Notes under the pieces: model-generated
The model's database searches: none
What the model was told of the DNA's origin: nothing
Seen by the model: the letters and a program-made list of their open reading frames with translations, nothing else
Source: Thermoplasmata archaeon
GTDB lineage: Archaea > Thermoplasmatota > Thermoplasmata > Thermoplasmatales > Thermoplasmataceae
Assembly: GCA_021835185.1 (NCBI GenBank)
Contig: JAKBQO010000002.1
Span: 1-29,833, forward strand
Length of the DNA: 29,833 nt
Reading direction: 5' to 3'
Part shown: positions 8,349-15,824 of the stretch, one piece after another
How the letters are laid out: each line of letters starts with the position of its first letter
Position numbering within the stretch: the stretch's first letter is position 1
Made by a program: the position numbers and the translations under genes

Positions 8349-8822
8349 TCAATATGCAGCTATTGCAGCGCCAATGGCCGCTCCAACATATCCACTTGCT
8401 GCTAAAATTGCATCTGCGGTCGCTTCTGTAATCCATCCAGCAGCCCCTAATGCGTCAGCGACAAGAATGGCTACGCTGGGTTCCAGTCCCATAGTGACAG
8501 TTAGCCAATTAAACCAAGTAGACGCTGTCGGGAAATGGCCATGTGTGAAGTAGTAGTATAGAAAATTTCCATGTGATGTGCCAGTATTAATTAGCGCCCC
8601 GGGAAGCATATGACTTGCGTCTTCAATAATAGGAACTCCTGCAATACTTAAGTATCCTGCTCCCGATATCATACAGAAGAGTGATACCATCACAATAGCT
8701 TTTGCAACTCTCTTGTAGTGCTCCCTGTTATCTTTTTGCATGGAGCCAATTGCCATGTTCGAAGATAACCCCTTTCTTTTACGGTAGAGAACACTGCTCT
8801 CAACTATGTTTATTTCAAACAT
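8349..8822 (-). CDS. Hydrophobic peptide precursor, candidate circular-bacteriocin-like
   Basis: A 157-residue protein with a basic N-terminus (1-40), one transmembrane helix (about 40-63), a polar His/Tyr-rich link (64-110) and an Ala/Gly-rich hydrophobic C-terminus (111-157) ending in Tyr. Residues 112-132 line up without gaps with the start of enterocin AS-48 as I remember it: GLEPSVAILVADALGAAGW against GIPAAVAGTVLNVVEAGGW, both followed by a V/I-T pair. The AIAAY end recalls the C-termini of circularin A and AS-48 (aromatic last residue). A mature peptide of 47 residues (from 111) or 61 residues (from Phe97, after GlyHis) would be in or near the family's size range. It differs in its long leader. 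The start at 8822 is supported by a TATA box 23-33 bases upstream. It is first gene of an operon with an M48 protease and an RDD-SpoIIM protein. An alternative is an ordinary small membrane protein. Confidence 0.55.
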   Translation of the reverse strand: MFEINIVESSVLYRKRKGLSSNMAIGSMQKDNREHYKRVAKAIVMVSLFCMISGAGYLSIAGVPIIEDASHMLPGALINTGTSHGNFLYYYFTHGHFPTASTWFNWLTVTMGLEPSVAILVADALGAAGWITEATADAILAASGYVGAAIGAAIAAY

Positions 8823-8845
8823 AATATATATAGATACATAACATT

Positions 8846-8855
8846 TATTTAAATA
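8846..8855 (-). promoter_or_regulatory. TATA box of the precursor-protease-RDD operon
   Basis: On the minus strand this is TATTTAAATA, centred 28 bases before the ATG at 8822. The spacing predicts a leaderless mRNA starting at the precursor's first codon. It is one of the best TATA matches in the window. Confidence 0.6.
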
Positions 8856-9224
8856 TTTCTATAAATACATACATCAAGATTGCCTTACTATATAATTTAC
8901 TTTCTTCGTTATACTATATAGTAGTAATATATAGAAATTAATTCGTGAATAAACTTATTCTTATTTAACTTCATTCTGGGCTTATATTCTTTTATTGTAT
9001 TTTTAGATGGTATATATAGGGAATATTTACGGGGCGATATATTATTTACTATTTAAATAAATTTCAAAAGGGAAAATATTCCCTTCCATTTAATTATTAA
9101 CTTCATTGAGAGTGTTGGCCTATATTTACCCCAAATTATGGACAGGATCATTTAGTTTCAACAATGTTTATAATAATATTTATAATATATTATATAAATA
9201 ACACCCAGAAAGAAAATTGATTTT
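8856..9224. other. AT-rich intergenic region with a short palindrome
   Basis: About 370 bases without a convincing gene lie between the precursor promoter and the DUF763 stop. The only distinct structure is aagggaa, aata, ttccctt at 9068-9085, a perfect seven-base inverted repeat that may be a regulator site or hairpin. No immunity-like small frame was found here. Confidence 0.5.
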
Positions 9225-10283
9225 CTATCTGCTGGAAATTCTATAACTCATTCTGGCCAGGCGTTTTGATATTTCTGCATAGTTGCTGTTTCCATTCAGT
9301 ATTTCCTTATAAAATTTTATAGCTTCATCATAATCGTTTACATTTACCGGCTTTGGAACGCCGTCCTTCCCACCAAGGCAAAAAGAATATTTAACCGGGT
9401 CTGCAAATGATGGCTTATCCCCATAAACAATTTCAGCAAGATATGAAAGTGCCCTTATTGTTGATTTTGAAATTCCAGGCATGTCCATCAATTCATCGAA
9501 CTTGCCGGGATTATACTCATAAAGTTCTTTCATTTTCTGCCAGTTGATCTTATAATTCAGGTCAAGAACAGGGGCCGATTCCATAAAATTGTCCAGTGAA
9601 CGTTGTTTGCTGTATTTTATAGGGTTGTCCTGTATTATATTTATTATTCCTTCCCTATTTTTTTCACTTTTTCTGGTTGAAAGGTCAAGTGCAATATTTT
9701 CTTCGTAGCCGGAAATGCCATTCCTTTTATCATCATATAAAGAAATATCATTATTTTTCCAGTGGTACCGCCTGGCAAGGCTTGAAACAGTATTCATGCC
9801 CTGGTTGACTATTGTATAATTTCCTTTATAATCCATCAGAATAAATTGCATATAAAGGTTAAATCCGTCCTGGAGCAGCTTTTCATCCACCTTTGCTATT
9901 GATTTCGCATCCTTCTTTATCCGGTAGAGATATTTATCCTCAATATTTCCTTCAGATTCTATCATGGCGATCTCCTGCCCTATATTTCCCATGTGCTTCC
10001 CTTTTCCTCCGATAATTCTTAAGCTGTCACCCCTATTGATATGGTCTTTTAATGCACTCAGTGTGGCAGTTGTTGTTCCGCTGGAATTCCAGTCAAATCC
10101 AATAGCTAATGATAATGAATGGAACCAGAACGGATCTGCAATTTTTTCCAGGAAGAAGTTTTCACTGTAATTCTGAATCATAAGATCTGAAATAATCCCA
10201 CCAAGTTTTACCATTCTTTTATAGAGGTATTCCGGGGGATGCCCGTAATGCAATGGCATTATTGAAGAACCATGATTTTGCAT
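9225..10283 (-). CDS. DUF763 family protein with helix-hairpin-helix
   Basis: A 352-residue protein recognised as DUF763 by its N-terminal IMPLHYGHPPEYLYKRMVKL, 'DPFWFHSLSLAIGFDWNSSG' (residues 50-69, the strongest signature), TTATLSALK and 'IIGGKGKHMGN' (90-100). A helix-hairpin-helix-like segment MDMPGISKSTIRALSYLAEI (266-285) suggests DNA contact. The family is widespread in archaea and its biochemical role is not established to my knowledge. The gene stands alone with gaps on both sides. Confidence 0.85.
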   Translation of the reverse strand: MQNHGSSIMPLHYGHPPEYLYKRMVKLGGIISDLMIQNYSENFFLEKIADPFWFHSLSLAIGFDWNSSGTTTATLSALKDHINRGDSLRIIGGKGKHMGNIGQEIAMIESEGNIEDKYLYRIKKDAKSIAKVDEKLLQDGFNLYMQFILMDYKGNYTIVNQGMNTVSSLARRYHWKNNDISLYDDKRNGISGYEENIALDLSTRKSEKNREGIINIIQDNPIKYSKQRSLDNFMESAPVLDLNYKINWQKMKELYEYNPGKFDELMDMPGISKSTIRALSYLAEIVYGDKPSFADPVKYSFCLGGKDGVPKPVNVNDYDEAIKFYKEILNGNSNYAEISKRLARMSYRISSR

Positions 10284-10391
10284 AATATAGCATCAAGCAT
10301 AAAATGTATTTAGTTTTTTATTTCCTGAGATTATTTTATATAACTGAGAAATTTAGCATGGTATTTGAAATTGCATGAACAGAATGCATGG

Positions 10392-10742
10392 CTAAAGCAA
10401 TCCATAACTCCCTGTAATCTGATCGAGAAGGTCGTCTTCATCAGGGCCTAAGCCTATGCATGTTACTGTGCCGGGGATAATCTGCGTAAATCCTGCATCG
10501 GTTATTGTTTCACTTATAACTCCAAGAATTTTGCACTCTTCCTTGATTTTATAAATTTCCTGCAGGTTATCTACCTTTACAACTACTTTCTTCTGTCCGG
10601 TTTCATACCACTCATTAAAAGTTTTTTTATTCTTTTTCATAGATATAAGTGTGCATGCTACCGCTGCGTGTGCCACCTGGGCAGCTATCTTCCCTTTCCC
10701 CATTGCGAGGTCTTTTCTTACAGCAATCACCATTTTTACCAT
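10392..10742 (-). CDS. pth2: Peptidyl-tRNA hydrolase, archaeal/eukaryotic type (Pth2)
   Basis: A 116-residue enzyme that cleaves the ester bond of peptidyl-tRNA released from stalled ribosomes, recycling the tRNA. The length and 'KMVIAVRKDLAMGKGKIAAQ' plus VAHAAVA (residues 3-29) are diagnostic of Pth2, as are TITDAGFTQIIPGTVTCIGL and the acidic GPDEDDLLDQITG near the C-terminus. The start overlaps the end of carS by seven bases, with AAGGATG just upstream as a ribosome binding site. It is third gene of the XRE-CBS-carS-pth2 operon. Confidence 0.95.
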   Translation of the reverse strand: MVKMVIAVRKDLAMGKGKIAAQVAHAAVACTLISMKKNKKTFNEWYETGQKKVVVKVDNLQEIYKIKEECKILGVISETITDAGFTQIIPGTVTCIGLGPDEDDLLDQITGSYGLL

Positions 10743-11293
10743 GGAACATCCTTCATTTTAAATTTGTATGCCAGTATATTTACGCCCCTGTGTATTGGCG
10801 GCGTTATAATCAATATTACAGCAACAGGTATAAGGTCTCCATAGAGCTGCATAAAGAATCCCCTTGCAAATATGAATACCAGCAGGAAAGATACTATAAC
10901 AAATGGCCACTGGTCCAGTATTGAGCCGCGGGCTCCACGCTTCATCCCTATTCTTCTCTTTATGAAGGACCCGGACATATCCCCCAGAAGTGAGCCAAAA
11001 CTCATTGGTATGAGGACAAGTATAGCGTCTATAATGTTTTTTCCGTAATCAGGATATGGAATTCTCAGCACTATAACAATATAGTAAATTATTATTCCTG
11101 ATAATATTCCTATAAGAGATCCTCCTATAAATCCGGACCATGATTTCCCATCTCCGAGTATACGTTTGCCTTTGTATGTTTTTCCCCGGTCTATTACCCA
11201 GTGCCCGCCGGTTATTACAGCACCGGGATTGGCTATGAACGCAGGAGCAAATAGAATTATTGCATATAATGTAAAAAGTACTATATTACCCAT
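10736..11293 (-). CDS. carS: CDP-archaeol synthase (CarS, DUF46)
   Basis: A membrane enzyme that transfers CMP from CTP to unsaturated archaetidic acid (digeranylgeranylglyceryl phosphate), giving CDP-archaeol for ether-lipid head-group attachment. About 185 residues with five hydrophobic segments. The family motifs 'FIANPGAVITGGHWVIDRG', KTYKGKRILGDGKSWSGFIG and the cytosolic SFGSLLGDMSGSFIKRRIG with 'RGARGSILDQWPFV' are clear. I prefer ATG 11293 (MGNIVLFTLYA) to the upstream start at 11317, because family members begin next to the first helix; either overlaps the upstream regulator gene. Confidence 0.93.
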   Translation of the reverse strand: MGNIVLFTLYAIILFAPAFIANPGAVITGGHWVIDRGKTYKGKRILGDGKSWSGFIGGSLIGILSGIIIYYIVIVLRIPYPDYGKNIIDAILVLIPMSFGSLLGDMSGSFIKRRIGMKRGARGSILDQWPFVIVSFLLVFIFARGFFMQLYGDLIPVAVILIITPPIHRGVNILAYKFKMKDVPW

Positions 11294-11864
11294 ATGTTTC
11301 AACCGCTTTAAGCACATCTGCTTTGGTTATTATTCCTTTAAGTTCTGTCCCATCAACTATTAAAACTGCATTGGAGTATTTTAAAAGGGGGTATATCATG
11401 GATATAGGGCTATTCTTGTCAAGTTGCGGTAGAACACTGCCCATAACTTTCTTTATTATGAGATGTTTCAGCGATTCTATGCTTGTCCCTTTTATTAACA
11501 TGTCATTAATATTGGATTCTGTAATAGTTCCTATAATCCTCTTATCCGATGTTACGACAGGAAGCTGTGAATATCCTTTTTCTCTCATCCTGTTAAGTGC
11601 TGATATTATGGAATCGTTCATCTCGCATGTGTCAACGTCTTTTGTCATTATAAGTTCAGCCTTTATGTCTATATCCTTGGCACGGTTTCCAGAATTGTTG
11701 AGATACTCAAAAATTTTTCTTACCTTATCGTATGCAGGATTGATTTCACCCTTCTCCAGCCTTGCGATATAAGATTGGCTGACCCCACTGATACGGGCCA
11801 GTTCTTTCTGGCTTATACCCAGTGATTTTCGCATTTTTCTTAATTCTTCAATACTAGGAAGCAT
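11286..11864 (-). CDS. XRE-type helix-turn-helix regulator with two CBS domains
   Basis: A 192-residue protein. Residues 5-60 form a lambda-repressor-like helix-turn-helix (LRKMRKSLGISQKELARISG, then VSQSYIARLEKGEINPAYDK). Two CBS domains follow: 'AELIMTKDVDTCEMNDSI' with YSQLPVVTSDKRIIGTITES (about 68-122), and VMGSVLPQLDKNSPISMIYP with NAVLIVDGTELKGIITKADV (about 137-188). CBS pairs bind adenine nucleotides in many proteins, so DNA binding may respond to energy state (inference). It is first gene of an operon with carS and pth2 and divergent from tmk. The motif GTTATAATTAA at 11871-11881, six bases before its start codon, is a candidate autoregulatory site. Confidence 0.88.
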   Translation of the reverse strand: MLPSIEELRKMRKSLGISQKELARISGVSQSYIARLEKGEINPAYDKVRKIFEYLNNSGNRAKDIDIKAELIMTKDVDTCEMNDSIISALNRMREKGYSQLPVVTSDKRIIGTITESNINDMLIKGTSIESLKHLIIKKVMGSVLPQLDKNSPISMIYPLLKYSNAVLIVDGTELKGIITKADVLKAVETYG

Positions 11865-11870
11865 TTATAT

Positions 11871-11954
11871 GTTATAATTAATTACTATTAATAATTATTT
11901 TAAATTTCCATGGACATGGTACATAAATAATAATTTATAACCGTTAATTATAAC
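11871..11954. promoter_or_regulatory. Divergent XRE-CBS/tmk promoter region with paired 11-bp inverted motif
   Basis: GTTATAATTAA at 11871-11881 and its exact inverse TTAATTATAAC at 11944-11954 each end six bases from a start codon (XRE-CBS at 11864, tmk at 11961). A direct repeat TTATAACC (11935-11942 and 11948-11955) also lies before tmk. The symmetrical placement suggests a shared operator, perhaps for the XRE-CBS protein; in such AT-rich DNA a core-promoter element or chance are alternatives. Confidence 0.4.
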
Positions 11955-11960
11955 CATTTA

Positions 11961-12581
11961 ATGTTTATCACTATAGAAGGCATTGACGGGTCAGGAAAAA
12001 CAACACTTGTAAATTCACTCAGGAAAATATTTAATAACATTCACTTCACCAGGGAGCCGACTGATAAATTCCAGCTGGCAAACCTGAAAACCCTCAGTAC
12101 CCCTTCCAATTCATTTTATAATTTTTTCCTGTTCACATATGACAGGCTGGAGCACCAGGAAGAAATAAATGGATATAAAAATGTTATATGCGACAGGTAT
12201 CTTGCATCGTCCATTGCCTATGAAGGGCCCATGATTGAGGGACTTTTTGGGGATAGGAAGGAAACGGTACTCTGGATGATGGAAGTATCAAAAATGCTAA
12301 AATTGCCAGATATGATAATTTATCTTGATGCCAATCTGGATGTTGCCCTGGAAAGAATAAGGAATAGCAGGAAAAATTTGAATTTCAGGGGAAAGCAATT
12401 ATCAATTCTGGAGGAGAGGGAAGGGTTGAAAGCGATACAGGATTACTATGAATACTTCCTGGGTAACATGAAAATGTTTACTCAAAAACAGATAAAAATT
12501 GAAAAAATAGATGCAAACAGTTCAATGGAAGATGTCCTTTATAAGGCCGAAAATATAATAAATAAAACTATTGAAAAATAA
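11961..12581 (+). CDS. tmk: Thymidylate kinase
   Basis: Phosphorylates dTMP to dTDP with ATP in dTTP synthesis. The 206-residue length suits the family. The P-loop 'EGIDGSGKTT' is at residues 6-15, the Asp/Arg motif appears as TREPTD (about 35-40), and 'ICDRYLASSIAYEG' carries the DRY-type motif for the acceptor nucleotide. A lid segment ERIRNSRKNLNFRGKQ lies in the C-terminal third. The gene is divergent from the XRE-CBS operon and its stop touches the convergent map gene (no gap). Confidence 0.93.
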   Translation: MFITIEGIDGSGKTTLVNSLRKIFNNIHFTREPTDKFQLANLKTLSTPSNSFYNFFLFTYDRLEHQEEINGYKNVICDRYLASSIAYEGPMIEGLFGDRKETVLWMMEVSKMLKLPDMIIYLDANLDVALERIRNSRKNLNFRGKQLSILEEREGLKAIQDYYEYFLGNMKMFTQKQIKIEKIDANSSMEDVLYKAENIINKTIEK

Positions 12582-13457
12582 TTATTTTGTTGTAACAATT
12601 ATTTCGTCTCCCAGTACCATTATAGTATGTTCTGACTGGGCTATCATCGACTTGCTGTGTTCTTTCAATACAGGGAATCCTGAAACATATTTTGTTGACA
12701 TTTTCTTCCTTATGTACTCCTGATCATTTTTCATCAGCCTGGAAACCCATCTTTCGGCGAATGGAGCCGTATTGAAATTTTTATATAAAATCTCATCCCT
12801 GTCCCTTACTCCCGGCTTGTCAATAATGTAAATATTCCCCATCTGCCCGCTATGTATCATTCCTATGCCTGTGCTGGCAAACGGTTCAATTGCAATAACC
12901 TTGTCCGTTTTTATTGTTTCATCGTTCCCATCATCATAATTTGGTATAAAAATTTCAGAGTGCAGATCATAGCGGTTAATTCCATGTCCACCGAGGTTTT
13001 TTATGGGATTGAATCCACGGGATGTTATGACATTCCCTATTTCTTCTCCAATTCTATATATATTAATAAGTGGGCGCAGTATTTTTATGGCGGAGTTCAG
13101 GGCATCCCTTGTTGCATCTATCAGGTCACTGTAATTACCGGTATTTCCAACTTCAATGGTAGCGGCGTTATCCGACATATAGCCATCTACCATAGCTCCG
13201 AGGTCTACTTTAACAAGGTCACCGGTCTTGAATTTCTTTTTGTCCCCCTCATATGGTGTATAATGTGCGGCTTCATTGTTAATGGATAAATTGACCGGAA
13301 ATGATGGTACAGCACCCTTATCCCGGATAAATTGCTCTGCTTTTTCTGCAACATCATAGAATAATGCGCCTGGCTCTATGAGTGTTTGAGCGTATTCCAG
13401 TGCATCTCTGCCTATTTTGCCGGCGAGAATATATTTATTTTTTACATCGGCATCCAT
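12582..13457 (-). CDS. map: Methionine aminopeptidase, type II
   Basis: Removes N-terminal Met from new proteins. The 291-residue archaeal type II form, without the N-terminal extension of eukaryotic MetAP2. The metal ligands are all visible: Asp85 in VKVDLGAMVDG, Asp96 in MSDNAA, His158 in 'NLGGHGINRYDLH', Glu191 in VIAIEPFAS and Glu277 in QSEHTIMV. His65 in the EAAHYTPYEGD segment is the usual substrate-binding His. An insert (about 221-275) between metal ligands is the helical subdomain that marks type II enzymes. Confidence 0.95.
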   Translation of the reverse strand: MDADVKNKYILAGKIGRDALEYAQTLIEPGALFYDVAEKAEQFIRDKGAVPSFPVNLSINNEAAHYTPYEGDKKKFKTGDLVKVDLGAMVDGYMSDNAATIEVGNTGNYSDLIDATRDALNSAIKILRPLINIYRIGEEIGNVITSRGFNPIKNLGGHGINRYDLHSEIFIPNYDDGNDETIKTDKVIAIEPFASTGIGMIHSGQMGNIYIIDKPGVRDRDEILYKNFNTAPFAERWVSRLMKNDQEYIRKKMSTKYVSGFPVLKEHSKSMIAQSEHTIMVLGDEIIVTTK

Positions 13458-13509
13458 AAATATCTTACATTTATTTCTTTATCCGGCATTAAGTTATCTT
13501 AGGAAAATA

Positions 13510-14040
13510 TTAAAGATTTCCTGAATTCATTTTATTAAATTCCTCATCTGTCACCGGTGTATCTTTAACTTCCCATTTATTATATAGTGTGCCCAGGATA
13601 AATCCAAATACCACCAGAGGAATAATATCAAATGCAATGGATGCAATATAATATGTAAGTCCGTATGTACTGATATCTACTGCGCCGATAAGCACATCAA
13701 ATATAATCCATAAAATAAGACCAAAAATCTCACCTTTTATAATCATATTCTTGCCCGGTATTTTATTATGTGTATAAGCAAATATTATGCCAAGGATGAT
13801 ACCGATAATAAGGCCTCCTACTATACCCTCTACAGGTGCAAGTGTAAGGTCTGTAGAATATAGTTGTGCACCTGTGACTTTTATGCCCAGTGAAGTTTCC
13901 TTTGCTGCTAAGGTAGACATAACTTTCATTACGTCCGTTTTAAATATTACCAGCACTACATATGCAAATATGCCATCTAAAATACCATATACAAGGCCTG
14001 CAACAACGCCGGCCTTTGCCCCCAAACCTGCCTTTCCCAT
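13510..14040 (-). CDS. Four-helix membrane protein, function unknown
   Basis: A 176-residue protein with about four hydrophobic helices (10-35, 70-90, 102-120 and 128-155), Gly-rich at helix starts (GLGAKAGVVAGLVYGILDGI), and a polar C-terminal tail with KDTPVTDEEFNKM. I do not recognise the family. Its Gly-rich helix packing could suit a small channel or a structural membrane component, but nothing shows it. It is a single gene with a good TATA box at 14062-14069. Confidence 0.75.
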   Translation of the reverse strand: MGKAGLGAKAGVVAGLVYGILDGIFAYVVLVIFKTDVMKVMSTLAAKETSLGIKVTGAQLYSTDLTLAPVEGIVGGLIIGIILGIIFAYTHNKIPGKNMIIKGEIFGLILWIIFDVLIGAVDISTYGLTYYIASIAFDIIPLVVFGFILGTLYNKWEVKDTPVTDEEFNKMNSGNL

Positions 14041-14061
14041 ATTAGACTATAATAGTTACAT

Positions 14062-14069
14062 ATTTAAAT
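14062..14069 (-). promoter_or_regulatory. TATA box of the four-helix membrane protein gene
   Basis: The sequence reads AATTTAAATATG across this site on the minus strand, with the core centred about 25 bases upstream of ATG 14040, which predicts a leaderless transcript. Confidence 0.5.
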
Positions 14070-14153
14070 TTTGCTCTATATATTATAGAACACATATATT
14101 AATTATAGATTAATATTATAAACTATGAGTGGCATCGATTTATTGAACCTGAA

Positions 14154-14163
14154 AATATTTAAG
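14154..14163 (+). promoter_or_regulatory. TATA box candidate for the ThiF/MoeB-like gene
   Basis: aatatttaag is centred about 26 bases before ATG 14185; no Shine-Dalgarno-like sequence is present, in keeping with a leaderless mRNA. Confidence 0.4.
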
Positions 14164-14184
14164 TTATTGTTATAATAAGTACCA

Positions 14185-14958
14185 ATGGACATGAAAAGGT
14201 ATTCGCGGCAAATTGTTTTAAAGCAAATTGGAGAAGCTAACCAGAAAAAGCTTCTCGAAAAAACTATTCTCATAATTGGCCTTGGTGGCACCGGGAGTGC
14301 TGCGGCAGAGATGTTTTCACGATTAGGAGTTAAGAAGTTAATACTTGTGGACAGGGACAGGATAGAGATTACAAACCTTCACAGGCAGATACTTTATGAT
14401 ATGGATGATTTGAAAGAGTACAAAGCGGAAACAGCAGCAAAAAAATTGCAGAAAATTAATCCTGATGTGGAGGTTGAGTTCCATAATAGTGCTTTTGATT
14501 CCTCTCTGGCTTATATGGTAAATTCAGCAGACCTGGTTTTTGATGGAACAGACAATATGACCACCAGATTTATAATAAATGATGCCTGTGACAAATACGG
14601 AATACCATGGGTGTTTACATCCGCTATAGAAATGTATGGTGAATTTAAAGCTATAATACCGGGAAAAACGTCATGCTATGCCTGCTTTAACAGTGAACCT
14701 GCTGAATTGCCATCATGTGAAGTAACCGGTGTATTGAATACTGTGCCGGCCCTAATCGCATCATATGGTGTCAACCTTGCCGTGAAAATTTTACTGGATT
14801 ATGGAATAGATGGCAGCATTTATTTTATAGATGCCTTCAATTTTGAAATTAATAAAATAAATGTTGAGAGAAACAGTAAATGCAGGTGTTGCCATGATAA
14901 GGATTATAAGTACCTCGGTAAAGAATATTCGGGCATAGGAAAATCAATTCTTCTATAG
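14185..14958 (+). CDS. ThiF/MoeB/E1-like adenylyltransferase
   Basis: A 257-residue enzyme of the E1-like superfamily that adenylates the C-terminal Gly of a ubiquitin-like sulfur carrier (ThiS, MoaD or SAMP). The nucleotide loop is 'IIGLGGTGSAAAEM' (residues 30-43), followed by VDRDRIEITNLHRQILY, which holds the family's Asp and Arg. FDGTDNMTTRFIIND (119-133) is the ATP-contact segment. The zinc pairs CYAC (164-167) and CRCC (233-236) are complete. Cys178 in SCEVTGVLNTVPAL is in the position of the catalytic Cys. No rhodanese domain is attached. It could serve molybdopterin, thiamine or tRNA thiolation; no carrier gene is adjacent. The 3' end overlaps the convergent permease gene by six bases. 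Confidence 0.9.
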   Translation: MDMKRYSRQIVLKQIGEANQKKLLEKTILIIGLGGTGSAAAEMFSRLGVKKLILVDRDRIEITNLHRQILYDMDDLKEYKAETAAKKLQKINPDVEVEFHNSAFDSSLAYMVNSADLVFDGTDNMTTRFIINDACDKYGIPWVFTSAIEMYGEFKAIIPGKTSCYACFNSEPAELPSCEVTGVLNTVPALIASYGVNLAVKILLDYGIDGSIYFIDAFNFEINKINVERNSKCRCCHDKDYKYLGKEYSGIGKSILL

Positions 14959-15723
14959 GACAACAATCTTCACAATTTCACTTATGACCACAATTATGAA
15001 GACAACGCCTATAAACCGGTATATATATTTCTGCTTAATTTTATGTGCAAATATTGAGAAATAATAGCCGGAAACCAGTGCCACAACACCTATAAGTATT
15101 GCTGCCAGGAAGTCAATATGCCCTATGTCATAATAACCTATAGAACCACTTGCTGCGGACAGAAACATTGCAAGTGTTGCGGTACCTACCATATTCTGTG
15201 CCTTCATTGAGAAAAATACCATGATAATTAAAACAAACATAATTCCACCACTGGTTCCTATAACCCCTGTGAGAATGCCAACCGGGATGCTCAGGGCAAA
15301 ACCGATTATCAACGCTAAATTACGGCTTAATTCCATCTTTCTGACCCCATGGCTATCGATGTTGTACGATTTTTTAATCACATAATAGCTCATATATGCT
15401 GCCATGGCAGTAAAAATGATTTCCAGTGGAAGCACAGGCAATATTCCTGCAATAAGGGAGCCAAGCTGTGCACCAATTATTGCACCGATTCCAAGTACTA
15501 TACCTATTCCGGGATTAAGGGTTTTTTTCCTGAGATATACATATATCACAATTGTTGTAGTTACCACGTCTACCAGCAGGCTTGTACCTACAGATGTTTT
15601 AAAATTGATTCCCATATATGAAAGGACAGGAACAACAACAAGCACGCCACTGCTACCGGTAATTCCTGTCAGGGCGCCAACGGCTATTCCTATAATGAGC
15701 ATAATAATGTATACCAGTAACAT
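14953..15723 (-). CDS. TauE/SafE family (DUF81) membrane permease
   Basis: A 256-residue protein with about eight hydrophobic helices and two similar halves: GIAVGALTGITGSSGVLVVV (about 12-31) and 'IPVGILTGVIGTSGGIMFV' (about 150-168), the Gly-rich repeat that marks the family. Family members are proposed exporters of sulfite, sulfoacetate or other organic anions. In an acidophile sulfite export is plausible but not shown. A TATA-like tattttaac lies about 24 bases upstream. Confidence 0.85.
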   Translation of the reverse strand: MLLVYIIMLIIGIAVGALTGITGSSGVLVVVPVLSYMGINFKTSVGTSLLVDVVTTTIVIYVYLRKKTLNPGIGIVLGIGAIIGAQLGSLIAGILPVLPLEIIFTAMAAYMSYYVIKKSYNIDSHGVRKMELSRNLALIIGFALSIPVGILTGVIGTSGGIMFVLIIMVFFSMKAQNMVGTATLAMFLSAASGSIGYYDIGHIDFLAAILIGVVALVSGYYFSIFAHKIKQKYIYRFIGVVFIIVVISEIVKIVVL

Positions 15724-15824
15724 GGGATCGAAATTACACAGAAGTTAAAATATGCTATTAAAAATGGAAAATCATTTATGTATTGTTTAAGGTAGATTTA
15801 TTACTAATAATAATATTTTGCCAT

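Noticed and set aside
6332..8822. The M48-RDD pair as a stand-alone stress or quality-control operon
   Set aside because: HtpX-type proteases do serve this role, but it leaves the co-transcribed Ala/Gly-rich precursor with its AS-48-like segment unexplained; kept as the main alternative to the bacteriocin reading.
15783..15824. Longer nob1 start at ATG 15783
   Set aside because: The added 14 residues are hydrophobic and unlike Nob1 N-termini; GTG 15825 places the IDTSA strand at the expected distance from the start.
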